Positions 20,766-31,084 of a DNA stretch of 64,000 nucleotides are shown here, one piece after another. The stretch comes from Scalesia atractyloides (taxonomy: Eukaryota; Streptophyta; Magnoliopsida; Asterales; Asteraceae). A program made the position numbers and the translations under genes. The DNA lies in the NCBI GenBank assembly GCA_947069175.1, contig CAMTDV010000030.1, forward strand, positions 93,305,916 through 93,369,915, given 5' to 3'. How positions within the stretch are numbered: position 1 is the stretch's first letter; the number at the start of each line of letters is the position of its first letter. A model generated the notes under the pieces. It was not told the DNA's origin. It did not search any database and saw only the letters and a list, made by a program, of their open reading frames with translations.

Positions 20766-23700
20766 TGTCACACCCTCAATTTCCACTTGCGGAGTTTTAC
20801 CGCGAGGCGTGTGAACAAACCAGAATCTGAAACACTAGTACGTTGAACGACTCTACATGATTTGATTATACGTTTTCCAAAATCATTTGTTGTCGATTTT
20901 ATATTACCAATATTTAGCATGAGTATCAGTTTTTAAAGTTTGAGCGGAAGCATAAATAAGTAGTGATGCGGCGCCAACACAAACGCCAAAAACAAATGAA
21001 AAATCCCAAAACAATATTAATAAATAAGACTCGATAAAGATGTCTTGTTCAATGCATGTGCGTGCACCTAGAGCTCCTAGCGTCCTGAGAAACATGTAAA
21101 GAAACAAGTGTCAACATTAAAGATGAGTGAGTTCACAGGTTTTCATAAATTTGTTTGTTCGGTTATAGTTTGTTTACTCCGTTATCCCCAACCCGGGATA
21201 ACATATCAGTTCCATTATTCCAATCCCGGAATAATAAGTTGTTGCTTCCAATATTTCCAACCCGGAATATTAAGTTGTTGTTTCCATTATCCCCAACCCG
21301 GGATAATAAGTTGATGTTTCCAATATTCCAAACCCGGAATATTAAGTTGTTCCGTAATTAAGTTCAATATTAATGTATATAGGTAGCTAGCCTAAAGTCA
21401 TGTCACTAAGTGTTCGCGATCGAAGCTGACTGTGTGCCTCCGTTTTGCCAGGCCTATCACATGACCATGGCGGTGTTAGGCCAATCATACATCCGTTGAC
21501 CATACCCGGTCGGCTAGCGCGACTAGCTCGGATGGGGCTCGTCAAACCCAGTAGTACTACTTATAATTCCCCCGCTACTTAACCCAAATACTAACGATCC
21601 GAGGAGATTGTCGAGGACTTAAGTGATAAAGCTGCTTAGTGCCCATAACATTACATTAACATTAACTTAGTTACCGTATAGTTATGTGACGTTAAATTCG
21701 TATAACGTAAAGAGTTTGAGTTTGAGAGTGTATACATGTTTCTCCCCCTGTTGTTTAAAAACCGGATAAAGTTAGGGGCCGTGAACTCACCTTTATTTGC
21801 TCGGTTAGTGTGGAATAGATGTTATAAGAGATGGGACCGCTAGTTGCGTCCTAACAAACCAATTAATTCCACGTCAGTGTGTAATCACACCAATACAAAT
21901 TCCACACGCAATTTACTCACAAAGTGATACACACAAACAACATATCTAACACTCAAACATGCATGCAAGTATTCTCATGTGATCATAGGAATCAAACAAC
22001 TTATCATGAACATATTCCAAATCCATACAACACTTTATGCATACAATCACAAGCTATCAACTTTCTGCTTAACACTCAATTATTCAGCTGTTTTCTAGGA
22101 TTTTTATAAAATAGTTATAACATTCCAGAAATTCCCATATTTTTACAGTAGGTGACATTTATATCATAGAAATTTATATAATTTTTCCAAGTCCTAAATC
22201 TTTACCAATTAGCCATAAATATTAATTCATTAAGCTGCAGTCAGATTTACCGCTTTCTGACTGCAGTCTACGGAAGAATTTATTTAAAAATCACTGATCG
22301 TCCGATTAACAAAATTCCAGTTGGAGTTGCCCGGAAATTTCTATACCTAGTTGCTGTACAAAAATCATGACTCAACTCCCTACTGATTTTAAAATCCAAC
22401 TTGATAAACAACCAACAAAATTCCAGAATTTTAACAGCTTTAGCTACTGAACTTGTGTAGCCCTTTAAAAATATCAAACGACTTCAGAAAATTATGAATC
22501 CAGCGCCATTAGATTCCTTATTCAAATCTCTACGTTTTAGACATCAGAAAATCCGTTTTTCGACAACTAACGACCGAGTTACAGCCAGATGAAATCGGCT
22601 GTAACTTTCACTCAGCTTTCTGTTTCAGCATGTTATTATTATAAACTCGTGTAATCCCGTTCATGCGATTAATCTAGGTGATCAAGAACTGATTTCTAGT
22701 CCTAGATTAATACTAATAACCTATCCATGCAACCCTTCTCAATAACTTTAGTTTTTATACACAATTCACAGCCTATACAATCAGCTTTCAATATAACATT
22801 CAATTCGGTTTAAACACTCCGCAATCATACAATCATCTAACGCAAACATCATTAACAGATCAGCTAGTCTAACATTCGTTCAATCATGCTTGGCAAGCTT
22901 ATGTGCTCCGACAACTATCATACATATAAACAAAGATTAACAAGGCCGATTTCATTCAACAATTATCGTCCGAAACAACTAACCATTCAGCATAGATATA
23001 TCCGAAAACAACACACTCAAGACACGTATATCCGACTATGATCTAACAACATATGATAAGTTTTAGACTTTTAATGATAAGGTAATCGAACCGTGAGTAT
23101 GTTAAGGAAGATGACGAGGGCTGCTGCGTTCGGAAGATGATGTAGGCTGTTTGTGATCGATGCAGGGAACAAGTGGGCTGATCTCGCGACCTAATGAAGG
23201 TGAACAAAGGCTGTTTACGGTCGAATGGAATGAACAAAGGCTGATCAGATCGAGATGAAAGCTGCTCGCGATCACAAGGTGAAGACTTGGCTGCCGACGG
23301 CTGATTTCTTGAACTAGGGTTTTGTGAATTGTGAATGAGTGCATGGGTTTGTATTTATAGGCGCAAGATGCTAAGGTTCACGGTTCGGATAAGCATTGTG
23401 GCCGAGGGACTTGGGTTGGGTCGGTTTGGGTTTTATCTTGCGGCCAAAGATTAAGGTGAATTAGTTTGATTGGGATTTGATCTCGCGGCCAAGTCTTAGA
23501 GTGGTTTGGTTTTGGCCGAATAGTTAGAGTGCCGAGAGACTAGGGTGAGTTAATTTGATTTGGGTTTTGATCTTGGCCGAATAGTTAGAGTTGTAAGTCT
23601 AGGTTTGATCGTCGTTAGCCGAAGGCTTAGGTTCAAGGTTTAAACTTTGTGAACTCCTAGAGTCACCATGAACCAAGGTTGGAACGTGTCGCGGTTCGGT

Positions 23701-23853
23701 TCAGTTCGTACACATATCAACTCTAATTATTCAATCACTAAAACAATCACACAAACACTCATCACGTATTCATTCCATGCATGTTTAATACTTAGCACAC
23801 ATATTATTCGACAAGTGTCACGTGTAAGTATCCGAAAAACCCGGGATATCACA
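20766..23853 (-). mobile_element. Solo LTR H (3088 bp) inserted in RT of element B
   Basis: Starts TGTCACACCC and ends GATATCACA, flanked by atcca at 20761-20765 and 23854-23858. Taking it out rejoins the RT frame between QLD and ELLEKGF. There is no coding region or primer site, so it is a solo LTR. The TATA sequence CTATAAATAC (minus, 23351-23360) and the GGTGTGACA end at 20766 show that the sense strand is minus. It contains the covarying hairpin array at 21177-21352. Confidence 0.9.
21177..21352 (-). repeat. Five tandem 36-bp hairpin units with covarying stems
   Basis: Unit starts are about 21174, 21210, 21246, 21282 and 21318. Each unit has an 8-bp inverted repeat around a 5-6 nt AACCC-like loop. 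The plus-strand stem arms are GTTATCCC/GGGATAAC, ATTATTCC/GGAATAAT, AATATTTCC/GGAATATT (one bulge), ATTATCCC/GGGATAAT and AATATTCC/GGAATATT. Changes in one arm are matched in the other. The array lies downstream of the LTR's TATA box in sense, so it should be transcribed. Similar sequence with one stem occurs in LTR B at 28619-28650. Confidence 0.85.
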
Positions 23854-23858
23854 ATCCA

Positions 23859-24957
23859 GTTGGGTTCTCAATTCTTTCATCTCGGTTGGGGCTAAATGGT
23901 ATGGAGCTTTAGCTATGGGAGCTGCTCCAGGTATGATGTCAATTCGAAACTCTACATGCCTATCAGGAGGTAGGCCAGGCAATTCTTCTGGGAACGCGTC
24001 TGGGTATTCAGAGATGATAGGTATATCTTCAATCTTCAGCTTGGGTTCATCAACGGTGACTTGTGCCATATAGATGACACATCCCTTCTTCATACATCTA
24101 GATGCCTTAAGCAAAACTGCTTTATCAGGCAATCCAAGGTGTTTATCTCCATGAATGTTGGGGATTTTACCAGACGGGGATTTAATCTCGATGAGTTTCT
24201 TATCGCAGGCAATGCAAGCTTGGTTATGCGATAACCAATCCATGCCTAAGACTACATCGAATCCCACTAGTTTCATGGGTAAAAGAGAGACAGGGATAGA
24301 ATGATTCTTGATGGATATGAAGCATCCGTCAAGAATGGAAGAAGCGATTTCTATGGTTCCATCAGCGAGCTCTACCTCATAGGTTATGTCTAGAGTTCTT
24401 ACGGGCAAGTTTAATAGTTCACTAAACTTATGATCTACAAACGATTTATCGGTGCCCGAATCGAAAAGAACTCTAGCAAAAGCGTCGTTGATAAGAAACG
24501 TACCTGTTATGACATTGTTATCCTTTATTGCTTCCTTAGCACTCATTTGGAAGGCTCTAGCAGTGGCCTTCTTTACCTCTGAAGTTTTGGGTTTACCCTC
24601 GGTATTTGCCTTTGGGCAACTTGTTTTGATGTGGCCCTTCTCACCACATCCAAAGCAAGTAGCATCCTTTATATTACGGCACTCATGAGACCGATGCCCG
24701 GTTTTCTTGCAGATGTTGCATTGCTTCGGTTTTTGTTCTAAGCGACATTGTCCATAGTGTTGCTTCCCACACGTTTTGCACGTGGGTTTGTCGCCCGATT
24801 TCTGATTACTTTTGCTAAACTCATGCTTGCTTTTCTTGTTAAATTTCTGGAAGTTTCCATCTTCCCGTTTCCTCTTTCCATCATTGTCAGTCTTGACTGA
24901 CAATTGCCTCACATAGTCCTGTGTGAGGGAGAGGGATAACTTAACAGCAAATTTGTA
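23859..24957 (-). pseudogene. Zinc knuckles, protease and RT start of element B
   Basis: The frame from 24912 codes for three Cys/His knuckles: CKTCGKQHYGQC (variant), CNICKKTGHRSHEC and CFGCGEKGHIKTSC. A retropepsin with FDSGTDKSF and later VVLGMDWL follows, then the linker up to the RT N-terminus (FRIDIIPGAAPIAKAPYHLAPTEM, split here for length: FRIDIIPGAAP then IAKAPYHLAP). It is broken at 23858 by the LTR H insertion. Upstream, gag continues in the same frame beyond a TAG at 24967-24969 (MVKAV-stop-PGTY, where CAG is usual). Confidence 0.85.
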
Positions 24958-25724
24958 GGTGCCAGGCTACACCGCTTTGACCATACTCCTGATTTCAGGA
25001 GCTAGCTCATTGATGAAACGTGTGATACATTTGGGCTCCGGGTAACCAAATAAGGCACTAGCCTTGAAAGAGAGTTGTAGTCGGTGACAAACTTCCGACA
25101 ATCCATGTTCTTCATGGTCATATTTAGAAAATCTGACTCGATTTTCTCCACCTCATGAGGTGGACAGTAGGTATCCTTCACAAGATATACGAACTTGGAC
25201 CAACTCAAGTTGTAGAGATGAACCTTGCCCGTGGACTGGACTAAGGCTTTCCACCAGATAAGGGCATCGCCCTTAAATGATTGAGATACGTACTTCACCA
25301 CATTTTTATCAGCGCAACCGCTGATATCCACCACCGTTTCCATCTCATCCAGCCATCTCAAACATTCTACTGCTCCTTTTTCCCCATTAAAGTCTCGGGG
25401 TCTACAAGACACGAAGTACTTGTAGGAGCAACCGTCGCCATCAACACTCGGTTTCTTGGGATGCGCATCACTTTTCGCTATACTTTTCACATTCAAAGAA
25501 TGTGCCTCACTCTTTTTCGGTTCAGAGGGGTTAGGCTGAGACTTAGGTTTGGAAACAGGCTTGGAGCAAGAAGCACTCGACTCTGGTTGACGATCAGATT
25601 TGTCTTTTAAAGCCTTGCCAACTTCTGCGGAAATAAGTTCTCTTAAATCGTTCTTACTAATAAGGATGTTCTCGTTGGCATCATCGTCATTGCGCTTGCT
25701 ATTTACTTCATTTGAATAAGCCAT
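24958..25724 (-). pseudogene. gag of element B
   Basis: The start at 25724 (MAYSNEVN) gives a basic N-terminus rich in Ser/Lys/Pro, then the retrotransposon gag core: GCSYKYFVSCRPRDFNG, CLRWLDEMETVVDISGC, ALIWWKALV, CPPHEVEKIESDFLNM and YNSLSRLVPYL. A frameshift near 25045 leads to the capsid end FINELAPEIRSMVKAV in another frame. A further stop lies at 24967. Confidence 0.8.
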
Positions 25725-26435
25725 TATTGTAGCTTACTTCGATAGATTAAGATGAATTCGGTTAGTCGCTATGGTGTACCCTTATTCATGACATGGTTCT
25801 AAGACCATATAGAATTTAAATATTAAATGTAGTATATTTATGTATAACCTAGGTCTTGAAGGACCATCATAGGCCTTTATAGATTGGACATAGTCCAGAA
25901 TTTATCAGTTAGTGCATCAAGTGTCACTACTGTATTTTGCACATTGGCTTTACACTACTATTGAGTGTTTGAATGATTCTGCTAAGATTTATCTTGATCA
26001 CTTTAGGTGACAGGGTGTGAATATTGTCATTTACCCATTTGATTAGTGTGGCAAATAAATGTCACATGGAGATAATGGTAACTTCTCATTGAGAGTTAAT
26101 ATAGAGAAATGATAAATTTGGAAGTAGAACATTGTTCACCTTTGCTAGACAGAAGGTTACTGCCAAAATTTTCATTTGCCAATTTCTAATCGATCATAGT
26201 CATTGGCTAATAGATCTTAGGATACATAGCGGATCAATAAAATTTGAATAAAAATCGGGATGATGGATTGGATGAAACATAATCATGGAGAAATTCCATT
26301 AAAGAAAACGTTACATAATTGCCTAGTATATATAGGACTTGAAATAACAAAATGGTTCGCGCAGGAACCTAACAGAAATAATAATTTCCATGCAGTGACT
26401 TTTGGAATTTAACTTACATATATGAAAATACAAAG
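25725..26435 (-). other. Spacer between accessory ORF and gag of element B
   Basis: About 700 bp AT-rich DNA without a supported frame. Its place between two ORFs of the same element suggests an intron-like or leader function, but nothing in the sequence proves it. Confidence 0.4.
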
Positions 26436-27673
26436 TTAGTCATCCTTCCTTTCTTTTACGGCTTTGTAAAGCTTCTTGATAAATTTCGTTGTTTTCTTCT
26501 CTGGTTTCTTGACCTGTTGTCTCATTTCCCTTACTTGATCCAAGGCCTCATTAATGGCCTCGAGTGGTACTTGTGGTTGGGGTTGCGGCTGAGGTGGAGG
26601 TGGTTGCGGCTGAGGCGCAACTGGATACGGATATCCATAAGGTGGATACTCGGTAGAGGTATAAGGAGGTGGGTAGGAAGGGTAAGAGGAATGATAAAGG
26701 TTACTATGAATATTGCATCATAATATGAATCTTGCTCTAACCCATGGTGAATGTAATTATACAAGCCAGGAGGGTTAACAGTGTGAAATCCTCATGGTCC
26801 TGTATATGCAGGTATTGGATTGGCAGAATCCGGTGGTGGTAGAGGTGGTTGAGGCAAAGGCTCAACAGCTGGTTGCGGCGGGGGTTCCGCCACTGGCGAG
26901 GTGTTTGAGGGTCCACCCACTTGTGGGGTCCTCAGGGATGATGGGGTAAGAGGGTGGCAAAGGTGGTAGCGAATCCGACCTTTGACCAGCACGCACCGAC
27001 ATACGTGCCCCACGCTTTCGGCGTGGTTGTGATGATGATTCAGGTGGTGGCTGAGGTTGGTCCACCTGTTGCATTTCTACATCCTCGGCTTGAGGATGTG
27101 GTGATGGGGGATGGTGATAGGGAGTGCTGTGGTAGGAGGGCGTGTTTACAAACACATATTGTGCCCATCTTTGGTCAAATTCATCGGGGCCTCTAAATGG
27201 AGATCCTGCCAAGGAGTTCGAGCCGCTAGACAGCTCAATAAGATGACCATACGATCCGGTTTGCGGGAATTCCTCCGGGTCGGAATCTTCCCCATATGTG
27301 TGGGTGAGTCAACTGGAGGGGTTTCTGGTGCGGGTTGGTTGACTGAGTTATCGAAATAGGAGTTGAAGTATTCTTGTTGGAAATAGGAGTGCGAATGGTG
27401 AGATTGATGGGAATGGTGTGAATGGTAGGAATGCTGAGAATCTGAATGAGGTGGGGAGTATTCATGTGATATCGAATGTCGATAAGGTTCAAAAGGGGAT
27501 GAAGAATCTCCAGATCCTTCGTAAGGGTTGCATTCAGGTAAATTGGCTGCTCTAGCTAAAGAATGTCTGTATGGTGGTCTAAAGGATGGTCCAGTAAAAG
27601 ATGGTCCAGTCATTGAGGGTCCACCCCTCATGGGTCCTTTTCCCTTTCCTCCACGTCTAAACTTGGGCGGCAA
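26436..27673 (-). pseudogene. Accessory Pro/His-rich ORF upstream of gag (element B)
   Basis: Starts 167 bp after the primer-binding site with MPPKFRRGGKGKGPMRGG, followed by a His/Ser-rich stretch (HSYHSHHSHQSHHSH), a Pro/Gln-rich middle and a basic end (KFIKKLYKAVKERKDD, stop at 26436-26438). At least three frameshifts separate the pieces. No enzyme domain is visible. Low-complexity ORFs of this kind before gag are common in Asteraceae Gypsy elements; the function is unknown to me. The end of the ORF resembles a Lys-rich helix. Confidence 0.6.
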
Positions 27674-27839
27674 TTTTCCTGTTTCAAAAACAAGTTAAAC
27701 AAAATACAAGCTAGAATAATAAGATGGAAATGATTACACCTAGGTCAAAGTCTGAGACTCGAAAGTCTAAGAGATATGTGTTAATATGTATTCTCGAGAT
27801 TAAACACAAAAGGCTAGTGTTTAATTCACTCGAGAGTTG

Positions 27840-27851
27840 GCTCTGATACCA
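27840..27851 (-). promoter_or_regulatory. Primer-binding site of element B
   Basis: GCTCTGATACCA on the plus strand, that is TGGTATCAGAGC in sense, 3 bp from the LTR end TGTCAC. Confidence 0.85.
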
Positions 27852-27854
27852 ACC

Positions 27855-30800
27855 TGTCACACACCTAATCTCCACGTGTAACCCGGTGGGCCCGGTTGGG
27901 GAATATCGTGACGTAAGTTGATATCATCATTACCGAACAATACAATAGTACACTGCGGAAGTCTGGATAATTACTATTACAAACGTTTGAATGTTCAAAG
28001 TTCAAAATAATAAATACAACGCTTGTAACTAGATCCACAGGCGGATCAAAATGTGAATACAAAAGGAAACTTGACAGATAAGCCCTTCTAAGAAAAGGGT
28101 TGCAATTCCTCTTAAGCTTCACCGAGTACTTCCAGCCTATTTACGTATTCTTGTCACCTGCGCTTAGTCTTTTGAAAATACGTCAGTTTTCACTAGTAAA
28201 TACATTTAACCGACTCATTTTGAAAACATTTTAAAAAAACATTTAGTGTACACAATGGTACTTTATTTGATAAATAACTTGGGATAAATAATTTTCATGT
28301 TATCAGTTTTACATGCTAATAATACATTTAGAGCCCGGAAGCTATGCCGGGATCATGATTAATCGACACGCCACTTAACAGCTTTAATAGGTGCACCCCT
28401 AATGGGTTATAATTTTAATTTAGCATCTGACGGGTGTATGCCTACACCCCGTGCTTAGGTCGTGGCCATTTGCAATTAAATGAGCCGTGGATATCCAGGA
28501 CACAGTCGTTTTTACCCCCAAATGTTTAATATTAAGCAATACGAATTAAAATAGATTATTTGAATTCCCGACTCATTGGTCTTTGATCCCATATCCAACC
28601 ATGCAGTATTAATATACCGTATCCCAAGCCCGTATAAGGGATAATAAGTTAAAATATTTACCTGGTTTGTAAAATCTTCTAAATAATAAGAAAATAAGCA
28701 AAGCACAGCCGTAATCAAAATAAACTAGCTTGGCGACAATCTACCGGAAGTCTCTAATCTGGAATAGATGGTATTACTAACCGATTAGGTAGTTAGCGAG
28801 TCTTTGTTTAGTCATTGACTTAGACCGGCTAATTTAATATATAAAAAAATAACGGTACGAAACGCTAGATTAAGCGGTGACCGGAAAAGAATGTATTTTG
28901 GACCCGATAAGTACTAGGACTTGTATAATATGGGTTACCATTTTACATTCTGGAATATGAGAATATTTTGACATGGTTAAACCCGTTTCGGTTAAATTAC
29001 GTAAACTAGTTACGTGGGCTTAACCGTACGCATATAAGCGGAACCAGGTAACCGGGTGAGTCGTATACAAGTTCCATATGCCATTATGTTTAAAATATGT
29101 TATTATAACAGTAGGTTATTGATATGATGGCCCGTTGTGGTTTTAAAAGCAACTATGCCTTAAAAGGGCAGTTTCGTCATTTAAAATATAATAAAACGAG
29201 CTTATACGTAAACAGATGTCATTAACATAAACATTCTGTAAAAATACTTATTTTATGATGTTATATCAATAGACATCAATTAAATGAGTGGTTTATAGTT
29301 TAAGACCAAACTATGTCCCGAAAAGGTAATTTGGTCATTTCACATATAAATGATAACTTATTTGGGAATATGAGTTTGGGATATGTACCCACTATTAATA
29401 GGTTGAAAATATGTTTTGAAATCAGTAGGTATCAAGTCTTTATACTCTAATATGGTTTTAAACCATATTATGCGCCAAGGTGGCGATTAAGTCGCTAAAT
29501 GACGATTTAAACGGTATTTTAAGTAAAACTGTTGTTGTGACCAGGTTTGAATGACCAAAATATGTTAAGATATATACTACATCAGTAGGTACAAGGTTTT
29601 GGTTTATTTGAATGTCAAAAACTTATTTTGAGTGTTGAAAGGGTAACATCGTCATTTAAGGACATAATGTGCAAACTATAGCTTAAACTTAGTTTGCAAC
29701 CTGAATGAATATCCCAAATAGTCCTAATAATGATATTACATCAGTAGGTATTGAGTTTTGATGTCAAAATTATGTTTAAACCATTTTATGTGTTAAAAGG
29801 TCGTTTTAGGCATATTTAACGGATACTTGTGTAAAAACTCGGATTACTACATGGCGATGTCCTATAACTCCAGAGGGTTATGGTATACTATATCATGGTC
29901 ATAATGCAACTTAGGGACAGTAGGTAATGTTGCTAAATCGGGTCAGAACTGAAAATCAAATCAGAAGTCAAACTTTGCGACTTTCGGTTGCGAACCGACC
30001 TTAAACCTGGAATTGACGAGCCGAACATGTTCCCACATGTTCTCACAATTATTACCAAGTTATTAGAATGTCAAAACAGGTTTTATATCATCTATATTGC
30101 TAATTACGATTTTATTTCAAAACTGACCCGTTTGACTTTTTATTAACATAACTTTGACCCGTCAATTGACCAAGCAAACGTGGTAATCAGGAGGTGCCCT
30201 CTTGAGGGATTAACACTTACCTTATTATGATCACGTAGCCATGTTCATTAAGAACATTGGCTGGACCATAATGTACATAGCTCAAAGTCAAAGCGTTTTT
30301 ACGTCAATGCTTTGACATTGGCTTAAAACTAAATAAAACTGAAAAAAGAAAGGCTAAGAACACTTACACCAGGTCCTTAGCACGAAATAAGACTAGGTTG
30401 GAATCTCCTTTAGATCAGGAACCTCCAGAGAGCAAGAAAGAAGGAAATGGGAAGAGGTGCAAGTTGAATGGCACCCCAAGGGCTCTATTTATACTTGAGG
30501 AGATTGAACTAGGATCAATACAAGTGTTGGAGGTGTTGCAAGATCACTCCAGGTGTCTTATGAGGTGTCCAAAACCGGATTTGAGCTCATGATTTCGAAA
30601 TAAGTGAGCTAAGGTGGCATGAGAGGTGGCCAAGGCTGCAAACATGCAGCTTGACACATGTTTCTGCGCAGATGGTCCCCTCGCGGGGCGCGAGAAGAAA
30701 CAGGGGGGGCGGTCGCGGCCCACGACCCCCTTAAATCTCAGCGGTACCAAGTTTTAACTTGGCACTATTAGTCCCTGAACTTTGTAATTTCAAAATAACT

Positions 30801-31074
30801 TTCGATTTAAGCGCTCTTGGTCCCTCAAGTTTGATTCTAAGTATACTTGAAAGTATAACCGAACATCATTAAGCTTCGGGTTCGTTAAAAGGTCACTTAG
30901 TGGCATAGATTGAGCATGTTGATACATTTAACCCCTCGACTTTAATATTCATCACTCAGAGGTTATAAAATAACATGTTGGCAATTTTAGTCCCTCTCGT
31001 CTAGCATGCGGCATACGAGGATCAGCGGGACACATGTCGAAATTTTATAGGACGTGAAAACACAAGGTGTTACA
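27855..31074 (-). repeat. 5' LTR of element B (3220 bp)
   Basis: Plus-strand ends TGTCACACACC and AAGGTGTTACA. The first 1061 bp in sense (31074-30014) match 17016-18075. The remaining 2159 bp have no counterpart in the 3' LTR, which carries family-C sequence instead. TATA (minus) at 30484-30494. It contains the ~158-bp repeats (29109-30000) and a GC-rich block near 30680-30730. Confidence 0.85.
29109..30000 (-). repeat. Six degenerate ~158-bp tandem units in LTR B
   Basis: The marker CAGTAGGT or a variant recurs at 29109, 29267 (degenerate), 29423, 29583, 29742 and 29918, with spacings 158, 156, 160, 159 and 176. Each unit also tends to hold a TATGTTTTAAACCAT-like stretch and an AAAGG...GTCATTTAA stretch. 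Confidence 0.7.
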
Positions 31075-31084
31075 CCAAGGCTCA

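Larger units (their letters stand above)
17016..31074 (-). mobile_element. Ty3/Gypsy element B, nested and inactive
   Basis: Right to left: 5' LTR (27855-31074), primer-binding site, an accessory ORF, gag, protease, RT, RNase H, integrase, purine tract, then the first 1060 bp of the 3' LTR, which continues as a family-C LTR. Many stops and frameshifts break the coding regions, and a solo LTR sits inside RT. No target duplication can be matched (ttaat before 15829, ccaag after 31074), as expected if the left end was rearranged. Confidence 0.85.

Noticed and set aside
31075..31084. Target duplication for element B or F in the 10 bp between LTR B and LTR F
   Set aside because: ccaag has no match beside 15829 or 17016, and F has no 3' LTR to compare.
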